Shown here: positions 54,726 to 64,000 of the stretch, in pieces
Position numbering within the stretch: the stretch's first letter is position 1
Layout: every line of letters begins with the position of its first letter
From: Lamellibrachia columna
Lineage: Eukaryota > Annelida > Polychaeta > Sabellida > Siboglinidae
Assembly: GCA_963662155.1 (NCBI GenBank)
Contig: OY759271.1
Location: 12,850,898-12,914,897 of the forward strand
DNA length: 64,000 nt
Direction: 5' to 3'
Notes under the pieces: generated by a model
The model's database searches: none
What the model saw: only the letters and a program-made list of their open reading frames with translations
What the model was told of the DNA's origin: nothing
Translations under genes and position numbers: made by a program

Positions 54726-55249
54726 GTCAGAGTCCCGCGGGTGCGGCTTTTGCACCAGAAAATGGATGGTTGTGCCGCCTAAAGGTGTGTAGAATATTAG
54801 TGATGCATCACCGTATCGACGGTGCGATATTTTCAAATTGTTGGTCTTTGCACAAGATACATCAGCCCTATACAGGCTGCCCAGAATAACCCGTGAAGCC
54901 TCTGGTGCATAATACAACGTTGAAATAAAGGTGAATTACCGTGATATTTACGACGGAAGTACAACACGTAATTCGCGCAAATATTTTGCCGTGCAATGAA
55001 ACAATCGCGTATCTCTGCCAAAGCAAGGTCAATCGCGTTCGAAGTTATTCAAACGTCAGATCAGCCGATTTTTGCGTTCCTATGTTAGCGTTGTGATTTA
55101 TGTTTAATATCACTAAGCGTTATTGTTGGTAGGCTGCATTCTTTGCTGAAGCTAATTCTTTCCGTAGTCCTACTGAAGTAGAAGTTATACTTCCGCGACA
55201 ATCGATCCCGCGATGCATGTAGTTTATACGCAGACGTTTGGCATTCCGG

Positions 55250-55325
55250 GCAACGACTATAACAAACTCCCCAGCAGTGGCGCCACTAACCATTTCGCCA
55301 ATGCCACAACTTACATTTGATGCGC
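55250..55325 (-). repeat. GTGGCGCCAC short element, copy 1
   Basis: The reverse complement reads TGCGCATCAAATGTAAGTTG, then GAAATGGTTAGTGGCGCCAC and TGCTGGGGAGTTTG. It matches 58,595-58,665 (plus) over about 70 bp, and part of 58,138-58,200 (minus). Confidence 0.7.
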
Positions 55326-55352
55326 AGTAACACACTCGTAAACGGAAACGCA

Positions 55353-55536
55353 CACGCACACGCACACGCACACGCACACGCACACGCACACGCACACGCA
55401 CACGCACACGCACACGCACACGCACACGCACACGCACACGCACACGCACACGCACACGCACACGCACACGCACACGCACACGCACACGCACACGCACACG
55501 CACACGCACACGCACACGCACACGCACACGCACACG
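55353..55536. repeat. (CACACG)n microsatellite, ~31 copies
   Basis: Perfect hexanucleotide array. Because six is divisible by three, long open frames occur on both strands (55,120-55,676) and are artefacts. Confidence 0.98.
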
Positions 55537-55555
55537 CTCGAACACACGCCGTCAG

Positions 55556-57316
55556 TTGCATTCCTCTGGGTTCTCTAGAGAAAGTACACAGGAGAGCAGC
55601 TAGATTGATTCTAGAACGGAGACATCTTATTTATTCCTCTGGATTTTCCAGAGAAAATACACAGGAGAGCAGCTAAATTGATTCTAGAACGGAGACATCT
55701 TATTTATTCCTCTGGGTTCTCCAGAGAAAGTACACAGGAGAGCAGCTAGATTGATTCTAGAACGGAGACATCTTATTTATTCCTCTGGATTCTCTAGAGA
55801 AAATACACAGGAGAGCAGCTAGATTGATTCTAGAACGGAGACATCTTATTTATTCCTCTGGATTTTCCAGAGAAAATACACAGGAGAGCAGCTATATTGA
55901 TTCTAGAACGGAGACATCTTATTTATTCCTCTGGATTCTCTAGAGAAAATACACAGGAGAGCAGCTAAATTGATTCTAGAACGGAGACATCTTATTTATT
56001 CCTCTGGATTTTCCAGAGAAAATACACAGGAGAGCAGCTAAATTGATTCTAAAACGGAGACATCTTATTTATTCCTCTGGGTTCTCTAGAGAAAGTACAC
56101 AGGAGAGCAGCTAGATTGATTCTAGAACGGAGACATCTTATTTATTCCTCTGGATTTTCCAGAGAAAATACACAGGAGAGCAGCTAAATTGATTCTAGAA
56201 CGGAGACATCTTATTTAATCCTCTGGATTCTCTAGAGAAAATACACAGGAGAGCAGCTAAATTGATTCTAGAACGGAGACATCTTATTTATTCCTCTGGA
56301 TTCTCTAGAGAAAATTCACAGGAGAGCAGCTAAATTGATTCTAGAACGGAGACATCTTATTTATTCCTCTGGATTTTCCAGAGAAAATACACAGGAGAGC
56401 AGCTATATTGATTCTAGAACGGAGACATCTTATTTATTCCTCTGGATTCTCTAGAGAAAATACACAGGAGAGCAGCTAAATTGATTCTAGAACGGAGACA
56501 TCTTATTTATTCCTCTGGATTTTCCAGAGAAAATACACAGGAGAGCAGCTAAATTGATTCTAAAACGGAGACATCTTATTTATTCCTCTGGGTTCTCTAG
56601 AGAAAGTACACAGGAGAGCAGCTAGATTGATTCTAGAACGGAGACATCTTATTTATTCCTCTGGATTTTCCAGAGAAAATACACAGGAGAGCAGCTAAAT
56701 TGATTCTAGAACGGAGACATCTTATTTAATCCTCTGGATTATGTAGAGAAAATACACAGGAGAGCAGCTAAATTGATTCTAGAACGGAGACATCTTATTT
56801 ATTCCTCTGGATTCTCTAGAGAAAATACACAGGAGAGCAGCTAGATTGATTCTAGAACGGAGACATCTTATTTATTCCTCTGGATTCTCTAGAGAAAATA
56901 CACAGGAGAGCAGCTAAATTGATTCTAGAACGGAGACATCTTATTTATTCCTCTGGGTTCTCTAGATAAAGTACACAGGAGAGCAGCTAAATTGATTCTA
57001 GAACGGAGACATCTTATTTATTCCTGTGGATTCTCTAGAGAAAATACACAGGAGAGCAGCTAAATTGATTCTAGAACGGAGACATCTGATTTATTCCTCT
57101 GGATTCTCTAGAGAAAGTACACAGGAGACCAGCTAAATTGATTCTAGAACGGAGACATCTTATTTATTCCTCTGGATTATCTAGAGAAAACACACAGGAG
57201 AGCAGCTAAATTGATTCTAGAACGGATACATCTTATTTATTCCTCTGGATTATCTAGAGAAAATACACAGGAGAGCAGCTAAATTGAGTCTAGAACGGAG
57301 ACATCTTATTTATGAA
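55556..57316. repeat. 73-bp minisatellite derived from LINE coding DNA, ~24 copies
   Basis: The unit contains TTCCTCTGGATTCTCTAGAG, AAAATACACAGGAGAGCAGC and TAAATTGATTCTAGAACGGAGACA in order (given in parts). The first unit in frame reads LEKVHRRAARLILERRHLIY, which matches the LEKVQRRA-type segment of CR1-like LINEs. Immediately after the last unit the LINE sequence continues (next feature). Within-array variants (TTCTCTAG/TTTTCCAG, AAATTG/AGATTG) follow larger blocks. Confidence 0.9.
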
Positions 57317-57450
57317 AAACGGCCGAACGAATATGGTTTTGTAATCCTAGAATGAGACGATGAGATGAAGAGGAGATCATATAAACATTTCCTAAGACGC
57401 TGAATGGTTATGAACAACTTGAAAGAAGAAGAAGAGTTTTGTTTGCTTCA
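57316..57450 (+). mobile_element. CR1-like LINE remnant after the 73-bp array
   Basis: The sequence reads on from the last unit: IYEKRPNEYGFVILE, then DEMKRRSYKHFLRR and NNLKEEEE. This is a decayed form of YEERLKECGLTTLETRR and RGDQIEV seen in the copies at 36.8 and 38.9 kb. Frames are broken. Confidence 0.65.
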
Positions 57451-58137
57451 TACGAAATAGATTAACACCCTTCTATAATGCTATCTTAATATCTTAACAA
57501 CGGTTTTGGGGTGATCTGGGTATGCTCTATCCAAAGAGGGATGTTGGCAAATTGTGAACAATAATTATCTCTTAATCTCTTACCAACGGCTTTATGGTGA
57601 TTTGTGTGTGCTGAATCCCAAACTTTAATTGGCAAACGGTGGGTGGGGGGGGACCTTGACCCTTTAAGTTAAATAAACGTACACCATACATTTTGTCATT
57701 TATTGGATTGATACTTATATAAATTACAGGGTGATGCTTATTGCAAATGCACTATTTTATATTTATTTCACACTTAGATTTAATTGAAAGTTGGGAACTA
57801 TGTTCTGTGTCATCGTAGTTGGTCGACATCCAGCTTTAGAAGAATCAAATGTTCACCTGTCATTTTTACACAATGACGTCAAGACTAGTTATTTCGTCGT
57901 CGAACGCGCCTTATTGAACACGTTGTGCACTACTTTTGACGCAACGAACGCTCGCAGCTTATCGTCTGCCACTGTTTCAAAATCGTACATTTTGAAAGTG
58001 GCGTTGACCGTGGCAAAACGTAAACAATACTTCTCTCGTCATCGAACGCGTCATTTGTTTACACAATGACCGCGTAATGACGTGAATAACTAATTCCTTC
58101 CGAGACACTCGTTCCATTCAACAATCGTAGCACACTA
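57451..58137. other. Unassigned stretch
   Basis: A loose duplication (TCTTA.CAACGG.TTT...GGTGAT.TG) lies near 57,485 and 57,575. An open frame 57,791-58,069 has no recognisable product. Confidence 0.45.
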
Positions 58138-58200
58138 CCCACACTCCCCGGCAGTGGCGCCCCTCAGCACATCACAACTGCCATAACTTGATTAAACATT
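58138..58200 (-). repeat. GTGGCGCCAC short element, copy 2 (diverged)
   Basis: The reverse complement reads AAGTTATGGCAGTTGTGATG and GAGGGGCGCCACTGCCGGGG, paralleling copies 1 and 3. Confidence 0.55.
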
Positions 58201-58248
58201 CGAAATGAACAGTTGCCGAGTGGTATAAAATATTAGTTGGCTGGGCTA

Positions 58249-58430
58249 CGTCATTGTTGTTTACGACTTGTTACGTCATAGTTGTTTACGACTTGTCACG
58301 TCATTGTTGTTTACGACTTGTTACGTCATTGTTGTTTACGACTTGTTACGTCATTGTTGTTTACGACGTGTTACGTCATAGTTGTTTACCACTTGTTACG
58401 CCTTTGTTGTTTACGACTTGTTACGTCATC
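58249..58430. repeat. 25-bp minisatellite, 7 copies
   Basis: The unit is ACGTCATTGTTGTTTACGAC plus TTGTT with few changes. Confidence 0.95.
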
Positions 58431-58594
58431 GCAACTGGCACTTGCGTAACGTAACATAGTTTGAAGCAAAAACTGCATTGTGTTTCTATACACAGTTTTA
58501 ACGCAAACACTATCCACAATTGTATGATCTTAACATTGAGAGATTTATTGACAATAATTAGGAGTCCACCAAATTAAATAAAGATGTGCAGAAT

Positions 58595-58665
58595 CTGCGC
58601 ATCAAATGCAACTTGTTGCTCTGAGGAAATGGTGAGTGGCGCCACTGGTGGGGAATTTGCAATCA
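58595..58665 (+). repeat. GTGGCGCCAC short element, copy 3
   Basis: TGCGCATCAAATGCAACTTG, then GAAATGGTGAGTGGCGCCAC and TGGTGGGGAATTTG. Matches copy 1 in opposite orientation. Confidence 0.7.
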
Positions 58666-58712
58666 TAACTGCACCACCTTGCCATTAAGGTAAATAGACA
58701 AAACATCACGCA

Positions 58713-58991
58713 TCACAGTGCGACGCCCATTGGCGTTATCTGACGTAATTGGTTACCATGACGACGGCGACCAGCTAGACGTGACCGGCGGCTACCAACA
58801 ACGACCAGTCTCACATAATGGACAGTGTAAGCCAAAGCCATTGTCACGACCACTAGCAATGGAATCAACTCCACATCGTCTCCCGAGTACTGGACCACCC
58901 GCTCGTAGAAACGGTAAGTGTTCTCATGCCAAGCCATTGCGTACTGAACTGCGTCGTGCAAACTAGGGCAGTCCCCAGCCGTTATATTTGC
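58713..58991 (-). CDS. Possible exon encoding a membrane-anchor segment
   Basis: The minus frame is open for about 93 codons to a stop at 58,713. It reads CPSLHDAVQYAMAWHENTY, then VELIPLLVVVTMALAYTVHY followed by VRLVVVG and a basic SRRSRLAGRRRHG. That is one strong hydrophobic helix with positive residues after it, as in a single-pass anchor. There is no ATG at the front (the frame begins after a TGA; first in-frame ATG is at AMAWHE), so a spliced exon or a start at that Met is needed. I do not recognise the family. The opposite strand has a GTAAGT donor-like site at 58,914, so a plus-strand exon is an alternative. Confidence 0.3.
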   Translation of the reverse strand, partial: ANITAGDCPSLHDAVQYAMAWHENTYRFYERVVQYSGDDVELIPLLVVVTMALAYTVHYVRLVVVGSRRSRLAGRRRHGNQLRQITPMGVAL

Positions 58992-59168
58992 CACCAGTTT
59001 TTGTCAAAACGAGGTAACACCCTTAAATTATTATACACTAAACTTTGCCTATCGCGAGGATTACGGTCCGTGGAAAGGTCGCGAAAGGCAAAATTGCGAA
59101 GGGTAAAACATTGTTTCAGTGGGAAATTGGGGTTACATACCGTAGGTCGCAGGAAGACCGTCAACGGT

Positions 59169-60094
59169 GTAGAGTCTGAGGGCACAACAGTAAACTCTGC
59201 CTTCGCTCGTGTCGTGGTTTCTTGCGAGATCGTTGTAGAGTCTGAGGGCACAACGGTAAACTCTGCCTTCGCTCGTGTCGTGGTTTCTTGCGAGATCGTT
59301 GTAGAGTCTGAGGGCACAACGGTAAACTCTGCCTTCGCTCGTGTCGTGGTTTCTTGCGAGATCGTTGTAGAGTCTGAGGGCACAACGGTAAACTCTGCCT
59401 TCGCTCGTGTCGTGGTTTCTTGCGAGATCGTTGTAGAGTCTGAGGGCACAACGGTAAACTCTGCCTTCGCTCGTGTCGTGGTTTCTTGCGAGATCGTTGT
59501 AGAGTCTGAGGGCACAACGGTAAACTCTGCCTTCGCTCGTGTCGTGGTTTCTTGCGAGATCGTTGTAGAGTCTGAGGGCACAACGGTAAACTCTGCCTTC
59601 GCTCGTGTCGTGGTTTCTTGCGAGATCGTTGTAGAGTCTGAGGGCACAACGGTAAACTCTGCCTTCGCTCGTGTCGTGGTTTCTTGCGAGATCGTTGTAG
59701 AGTCTGAGGGCACAACAGTAAACTCTGCCTTCGCTCGTGTCGTGGTTTCTTGCGAGATCGTTGTAGAGTCTGAGGGCACAACAGTAAACTCTGCCTTCGC
59801 TCGTGTCGTGGTTTCTTGCGAGATCGTTGTAGAGTCTGAGGGCACAACAGTAAACTCTGCCTTCGCTCGTGTCGTGGTTTCTTGCGAGATCGTTGTAGAG
59901 TCTGAGGGCACAACAGTAAACTCTGCCTTCGCTCGTGTCGTGGTTTCTTGCGAGATCGTTGTAGAGTCTGAGGGCACAACAGTAAACTCTGCCTTCGCTC
60001 GTGTCGTGGTTTCTTGCGAGATCGTTGTAGAGTCTGAGGGCACAACAGTAAACTCTGCCTTCGCTCGTGTCGTGGTTTCTTGCGAGATCGCGCA
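59169..60094. repeat. 66-bp minisatellite, 14 near-identical copies
   Basis: The unit contains GTAGAGTCTGAGGGCACAAC, AGTAAACTCTGCCTTCGCTC and GTGTCGTGGTTTCTTGCGAG. Only one site varies: copies 2-8 have ACGGTA, copies 1 and 9-14 have ACAGTA. Because 66 is divisible by three and the unit lacks stops, four frames stay open: plus (58,926-60,140) and three minus. The minus frame of 22 residues (SDSTTISQETTTRAKAEFTV) is Ser/Thr-rich. Whether any frame is translated cannot be told. Confidence 0.97.
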
Positions 60095-61666
60095 ACATCC
60101 ATTAGTTCATATATCTACGTTTCAATTGAGTTCCGTATAAGATTTCAATATGTATTTACTGTATTGCACAGTTACGTACAGTGTTATACGTAATTTTTCT
60201 TAGGACAAATAGAGTATTTTAAAAACAAAATGGAGTAAAAAAAGAGAAAGTTTATTAAACTATTTTGTGTCAAGTCGTATAGCCACAGCCGAGAGCGTAA
60301 TATACCCGTTATGACAAATGTTCGTCTGCGTCTTCTGGTCTTATTGGCTGTAATATTGTTTTAGAAAATCTGTGCAGACAAACAGCAATAACTCGAAATT
60401 ACGAAAATAAAATAATCCAATTTGCTACTATGGCTAGGTATCAGGGATATTTGTCGCGGATGGCAGTATGTTTTGCAGTACTTTCATCGATAATTCTACA
60501 CTTTGGATCTAGAGAAATGCATCTGCCAGGAACAGACTATTTGCATGCAGCGAACTACGGCAATGCAGTTCAGTTTGCTAAGTATTTCGTGGTTATTTTG
60601 TACTGTCCTGCGACAAACTGATATTTTTCAAAGCACACATTATTGGAGTATGATGACATTATCTGCTAACATCGAAGCCATTTCTACTTTCTATAAAGGC
60701 CTGCCTTGTTAAATACAAAACATTCGTGTTGTCTTGTTTTCATGTGGTTTTAAGTCCATGTTATGCGCAGAAGACTAGCATTTTTATAGTTTTCTACTAA
60801 ATCTGAATATAACTGAAATGGGTATCAGGCCCGTTTTCATGGTTTTGAAAAGGGGTGTTCGGTTATACACAATGACGAGCTTACACCCGACATTTCTAGG
60901 ATGATTTCGCCGTGAAACTGGGCAATTATTAAGGTTGCTAAAGTATATTGTTGGTTTTCTTGTTATGTACAACGCTGGCTGATTGCGAAATTTCAGATTT
61001 GTGTACATAACATTGTCCACTTTTTCAAAATCATTTTTATAACATAATGTTCACAAATTGTCTTCCTACGAGTTGCAAACAAACATTAGCTTTCCATTGG
61101 CTAAGCAATGTCAAAATCTAAATTATAATCTACCAACGACAAAAACACGAAGTTATGCGCCCAAGGAATGAACTTTATTGTTGACTTTCTTGTTCTGAAA
61201 AGCGCATTTTCAATTAATATAGATACTAAACAATGCAGTGAATGTATTTACAAATGCATTTTACAATTTGTGATTTGGCGCTTCGCTGAAACAAAGTCAC
61301 ACACATAGTGATGGAACAATCGCGGAAATAAATCGAATTATCACGTTAGCATTTTCATGAATATTTTATTCCGAAATGTCTTAAATTAATGTGGCTATAG
61401 TGACCTAATTTTATTTGTTTGGCATGTACTATTCTATGCTATACTCATAGTCATTGCCATGCCATGCCGTGCCATACCATGCTATATGTTTCTATACAAT
61501 ACACTTTCATATCATGCCATGTTATGGTATGCCGTAACATACTATGATATATTATTGTATATTTCATAAATTAGTTTGTGACCCTGCTTGGCTGTCTATT
61601 TGTCAGTCTGTTCCCTCACATATCCGTTAACTTCGCATATATGGGGCTGACATTTACATTTTGCAG
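60095..61666. other. Unassigned AT-rich stretch
   Basis: An open frame at 60,430-60,621 begins with a hydrophobic segment but has no other support. An imperfect CCATG-type 5-bp repeat spans 61,453-61,545. Confidence 0.45.
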
Positions 61667-61793
61667 ACGTCACGGGGGCCCTCGGGATGGTTCGTACATT
61701 AAAACAATATATTACGAAGGAACCAATGTGGACGTTTGGCGTGTATTACGTAACTCCGAACAACAGGAGTTCGTAGTTACGTACAAATGTTAG
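61667..61793 (+). CDS. Possible terminal exon, unknown protein
   Basis: An acceptor-like CATTTACATTTTGCAG ends at 61,666. Beyond it a frame of about 41 codons reads GSYIKTIYYEGTNVDVWRVL, then EQQEFVVTYKC and a TAG stop. The composition is protein-like, but no upstream exon, polyadenylation signal or family match was seen. Confidence 0.25.
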
Positions 61794-61944
61794 TAATGTT
61801 ATACGTGTGTTCTACGATTGTGCCGAGTTACGTGATCTACGTCAAACGTACATTCCAGTTCCTCCGTACTTCGTAGAGTTGTACGTGCGTTTTGGGGCAT
61901 GAAGTAGGCATTGCCATTGGTATTGCTCTAATAAGACTTGACTG

Positions 61945-62300
61945 AGCAGTGCAAGGAGTCATAAGTGCTCTTGCAGTCCGACGCGACATTCGTCATATGT
62001 ACGCTGATGAAACGCAACTATACGTCGACTTTCCACCAGCCGCGCAAGCAGATGCTCTAGTCCGAATGGACGCCTGCATCCGGGAAGTAAAAACGTGGTT
62101 CTGTGATAATGGGCTTGTTCTCCACGAGAGCGAATTGGAGGCAGTTGTCATCCGTTCGTCGAGCTTGCGTATTCCAATATACACTCCACGCGTGTGGACA
62201 ACGTGTTGCGACATCGATAATCGTCTGTGATCTTGGCGTTGTCACTGACACTGATTTGTCGATGGCGTTGCAAGAGGCGAATGCTTGTCGTAGTGAGTAC
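61945..62300 (+). mobile_element. LINE RT fragment, left part (split by insertion)
   Basis: The frame from 61,949 reads RRDIRHMYADETQLYVDFPP and MDACIREVKTWFCDNGLVLH, i.e. the palm and following helix of L2/CR1-type RT, with the catalytic box changed from YADD to YADE. A frameshift follows near 62,160, after which another frame gives IIVCDLGVVTDTDLSMALQE. The right part resumes after 63,392. Confidence 0.85.
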
Positions 62301-63392
62301 CAGGCATGGTTTAATTGTAATTGTTAATTTGTTAATTGAATTAACTCAATTAAGTTAATTAAATAAATTTGTTTACTTTTCCAGAGAGACTATTTTAATT
62401 TAATTAATTAACTTTACCAAAAGGGATTAATTTAATTTAATCGACAAATTAACTCTCAATTAAGTGCTTAGTTAACAATTGATATTACTGGATAGTTCAC
62501 AGCCATATTATCCAGGTGTTTTCAGAAGGCCTGCAGTCATTATTCCAGTCAATAGCCTGAGAGAGATCAGGTTCAGGCATGTGTGAATGGGAGGGAGAAC
62601 ATCACCGAGCACATTGACACTGTACCAACTGGGGTGGGCTTGTAATTGGGTGATAAGTTGATGGCTAATCTTGCTTCTTCAAATCTCTCTCTAAAGTAAA
62701 CATTTGGGGCTGGCAATTTGCAACCAAGTGGACATATGGGGCATTAGATCTATGCATCTATATTTTTTCCAGTGTACATAAAACCGTTAATGAGGAGAAA
62801 TATGATACAGCTTCAGTTTGGGATCGTTTTACTGTGCTAACTTTAATCAAAAGCATGCCAGTTCTAGTGATGCATAAAAATAGTATATACATATTTAAAT
62901 GCTAGAGAGTAAAGGGGAAACCTAATGATTTAATAGAAAACACTGCATAAATAACAAATTTGGTGCATAAAATTATGTATTTAGTTGCCCGGTTTAGTTA
63001 ATAATATTATTTGGTGGGTGGTTCAAATCTTCAGCCACAACTGTTCAATCCTTTCAGAAAAAAGTAATTTTTTTATAAATTACCTACAACTAAGTGTGAT
63101 CAAATGCCCCAAATGTCTTGGCATATAAATATTGTACGAGCAAAGCTCTTGCCATCAAAGTTACAAAACACATTTCTGTGACGTCTTGAGCTTTTAGAAC
63201 TGTTTTAAATGTGTAAGCATTTCTACTAATGCATGATTTAATTGCTAATTGTTAATTGTATTAAAATGAATTGTTAATTTAATTTAATTGAAGAATTTGG
63301 GAGGGTAATTTGATTTAATTTAATAGGAAAATTTCTGAGTTAATTGTAGTTTAATTAATTAATTTCTTTTCAAGTTAATTGCCTCATGCCTG
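62301..63392. mobile_element. hAT-like non-autonomous DNA transposon, 1,092 bp
   Basis: The element begins CAGGCATG at 62,301 and ends CATGCCTG at 63,392, a perfect 8-bp terminal inverted repeat of the hAT style, continued by AATTAA-rich subterminal sequence on both sides. The 8-bp flanks GTGAGTAC and GTGCGTGT agree at 5 of 8 positions, as an old target-site duplication might. LINE sequence continues on both sides. No transposase frame. AT-rich TTAATT phrases dominate both ends. Confidence 0.65.
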
Positions 63393-63660
63393 GTGCGTGT
63401 GTACCTGCACTTGTGACCTCCAGAATTGACTATGGCAATGCGATGCTTTTTGTTATAATTAACCGTCTGCTGCGCCATCTGGAGACAGTACAACGGTCAG
63501 CTGATGGCTCCCAGTGAAGAAGCGTATACAGTACAAATTACTTCTTGTTCTTGTACACACTCATTCTACGAAGGAACGCCAGTGTGTCTCGTCTCAGTGC
63601 TCCCTCGTCACACGCCACGCCGCACCCGAAGCCGTTGCGTTATCCCGTGTTGCAATGGAC
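63393..63660 (+). mobile_element. LINE RT fragment, right part
   Basis: Frame-shifted translation gives ALVTSRIDYGNAMLF, INRLLRHLETVQRSA and VKKRIQYKLLLVLVHTHST, the standard L2/CR1 succession after the palm (LVTSRLDYCN..., LQRVQNSAAR, LHWLPVxxRI.YKLLL). About 30 residues between the two LINE parts are missing beside the insertion. Confidence 0.75.
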
Positions 63661-63751
63661 GTTTGAAGATTTCAAGCGGGTGATTCTTCCAAAATATGTC
63701 AGAAACAGAAAACTGCGAACATTTCAGAGTTGTGCCAGCCTCGCCAAAAAG
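63661..63751 (+). CDS. Possible short exon before the right-edge exon
   Basis: A frame continuing to 63,751 reads FEDFKRVILPKYVRNRKL, then FQSCASLAKK, and ends at AAAAAG|GTATAC. The intron to the acceptor at 63,814 would be 63 bp, phase 0, matching the next exon's frame, and it contains an in-frame stop. The 5' boundary is not resolved and overlaps the LINE remnant's end. Phase agreement alone has a one in three chance. Confidence 0.22.
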
Positions 63752-63814
63752 GTATACTCTGTGTTTTGACATAACAAAATAGAACACTATCCACTGTTTG
63801 CTGACATTTTTCAG

Positions 63815-64000
63815 TGTTTTCTGAAATACTCCTATTGTCGTCCACACCATGACAAAATCCAGCCATGCTTCATTGTGGAGTTGGAGCAGCTAAATACGTC
63901 ACGTGGCTCCTCTGCTAGACCGACTAAGGGTGGTCGGGCGCGCGGCAAGTCGGCCAGTGTCGTTGAACCTGAGAACTTTGTACACGGTGTCTTGGAACAG
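63815..64000 (+). CDS. Exon running off the right edge, unknown protein
   Basis: An acceptor CTGACATTTTTCAG ends at 63,814. All 62 codons to the window end are open: CFLKYSYCRPHHDKIQPC, then IVELEQLNTSRG, a basic linker (KGGRARGKSAS) and EPENFVHGVLEQ. The last phrase faintly recalls the start of chromodomains (E-x-F-V-V-E-K-V-L-D), but too little is visible to assign it. There is no in-frame ATG, so it would be an internal exon. The CpG-rich codons contrast with the AT-rich DNA upstream. Confidence 0.35.

Noticed and set aside
55120..55676. Long Val-Arg, Ala-His and Cys-Val dipeptide frames
   Set aside because: Translations of the (CACACG)n microsatellite.

Overview
This window reads as nuclear DNA of a metazoan, most likely a marine invertebrate. 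Genes are sparse and seem to be split by short GT-AG introns, non-LTR retrotransposons (LINEs) and tRNA-derived SINEs are frequent, and micro- and minisatellites are very abundant. There are no bacterial operons, ribosome binding sites, CRISPR arrays or phage genes. The phylum cannot be fixed from the sequence alone.

Layout: 0-5 kb holds a candidate first exon (minus strand), a broken LINE, a 9-copy array of a tRNA-like SINE head followed by its SINE body, and two minisatellites. From 5 to 15 kb there is mostly unassigned intergenic DNA with LINE 3' ends, simple repeats and one member of a dispersed repeat pair. The best gene (15,221-16,384, plus strand) is an apparently intronless alpha-crystallin/small-heat-shock-domain protein with a long disordered N-terminus and two perfect heat-shock-element palindromes upstream. 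A 53-bp satellite fills 19,220-30,247 with 208 units and no net indel. It contains a higher-order repeat of 52 units (2,756 bp) and ends inside the terminal repeat of a candidate TIR transposon (30,242-34,054).

From 34 to 50 kb come repeats: three 3' ends of one CR1-like LINE family, one of them with the reverse-transcriptase catalytic core replaced by a CA microsatellite; further copies of the SINE; a foldback element; and minisatellites of 21, 31 and 42 bp. At 50-52 kb on the minus strand sits a second protein-coding candidate that shares a short motif block with the small-heat-shock-like gene (RSQS followed by a V-x-V-x-Y-x-D strand). From 52 to 64 kb there are more LINE remnants, a 73-bp minisatellite grown out of LINE coding sequence, a 66-bp minisatellite open in four frames, a possible membrane-protein exon, a hAT-like element nested in a LINE, and an apparent exon that runs off the right edge.

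The firm content is one gene, several LINE and SINE copies, and many tandem arrays. The other exon calls rest on open frames and splice-site matches and are marked as such. Most of the window is non-coding.
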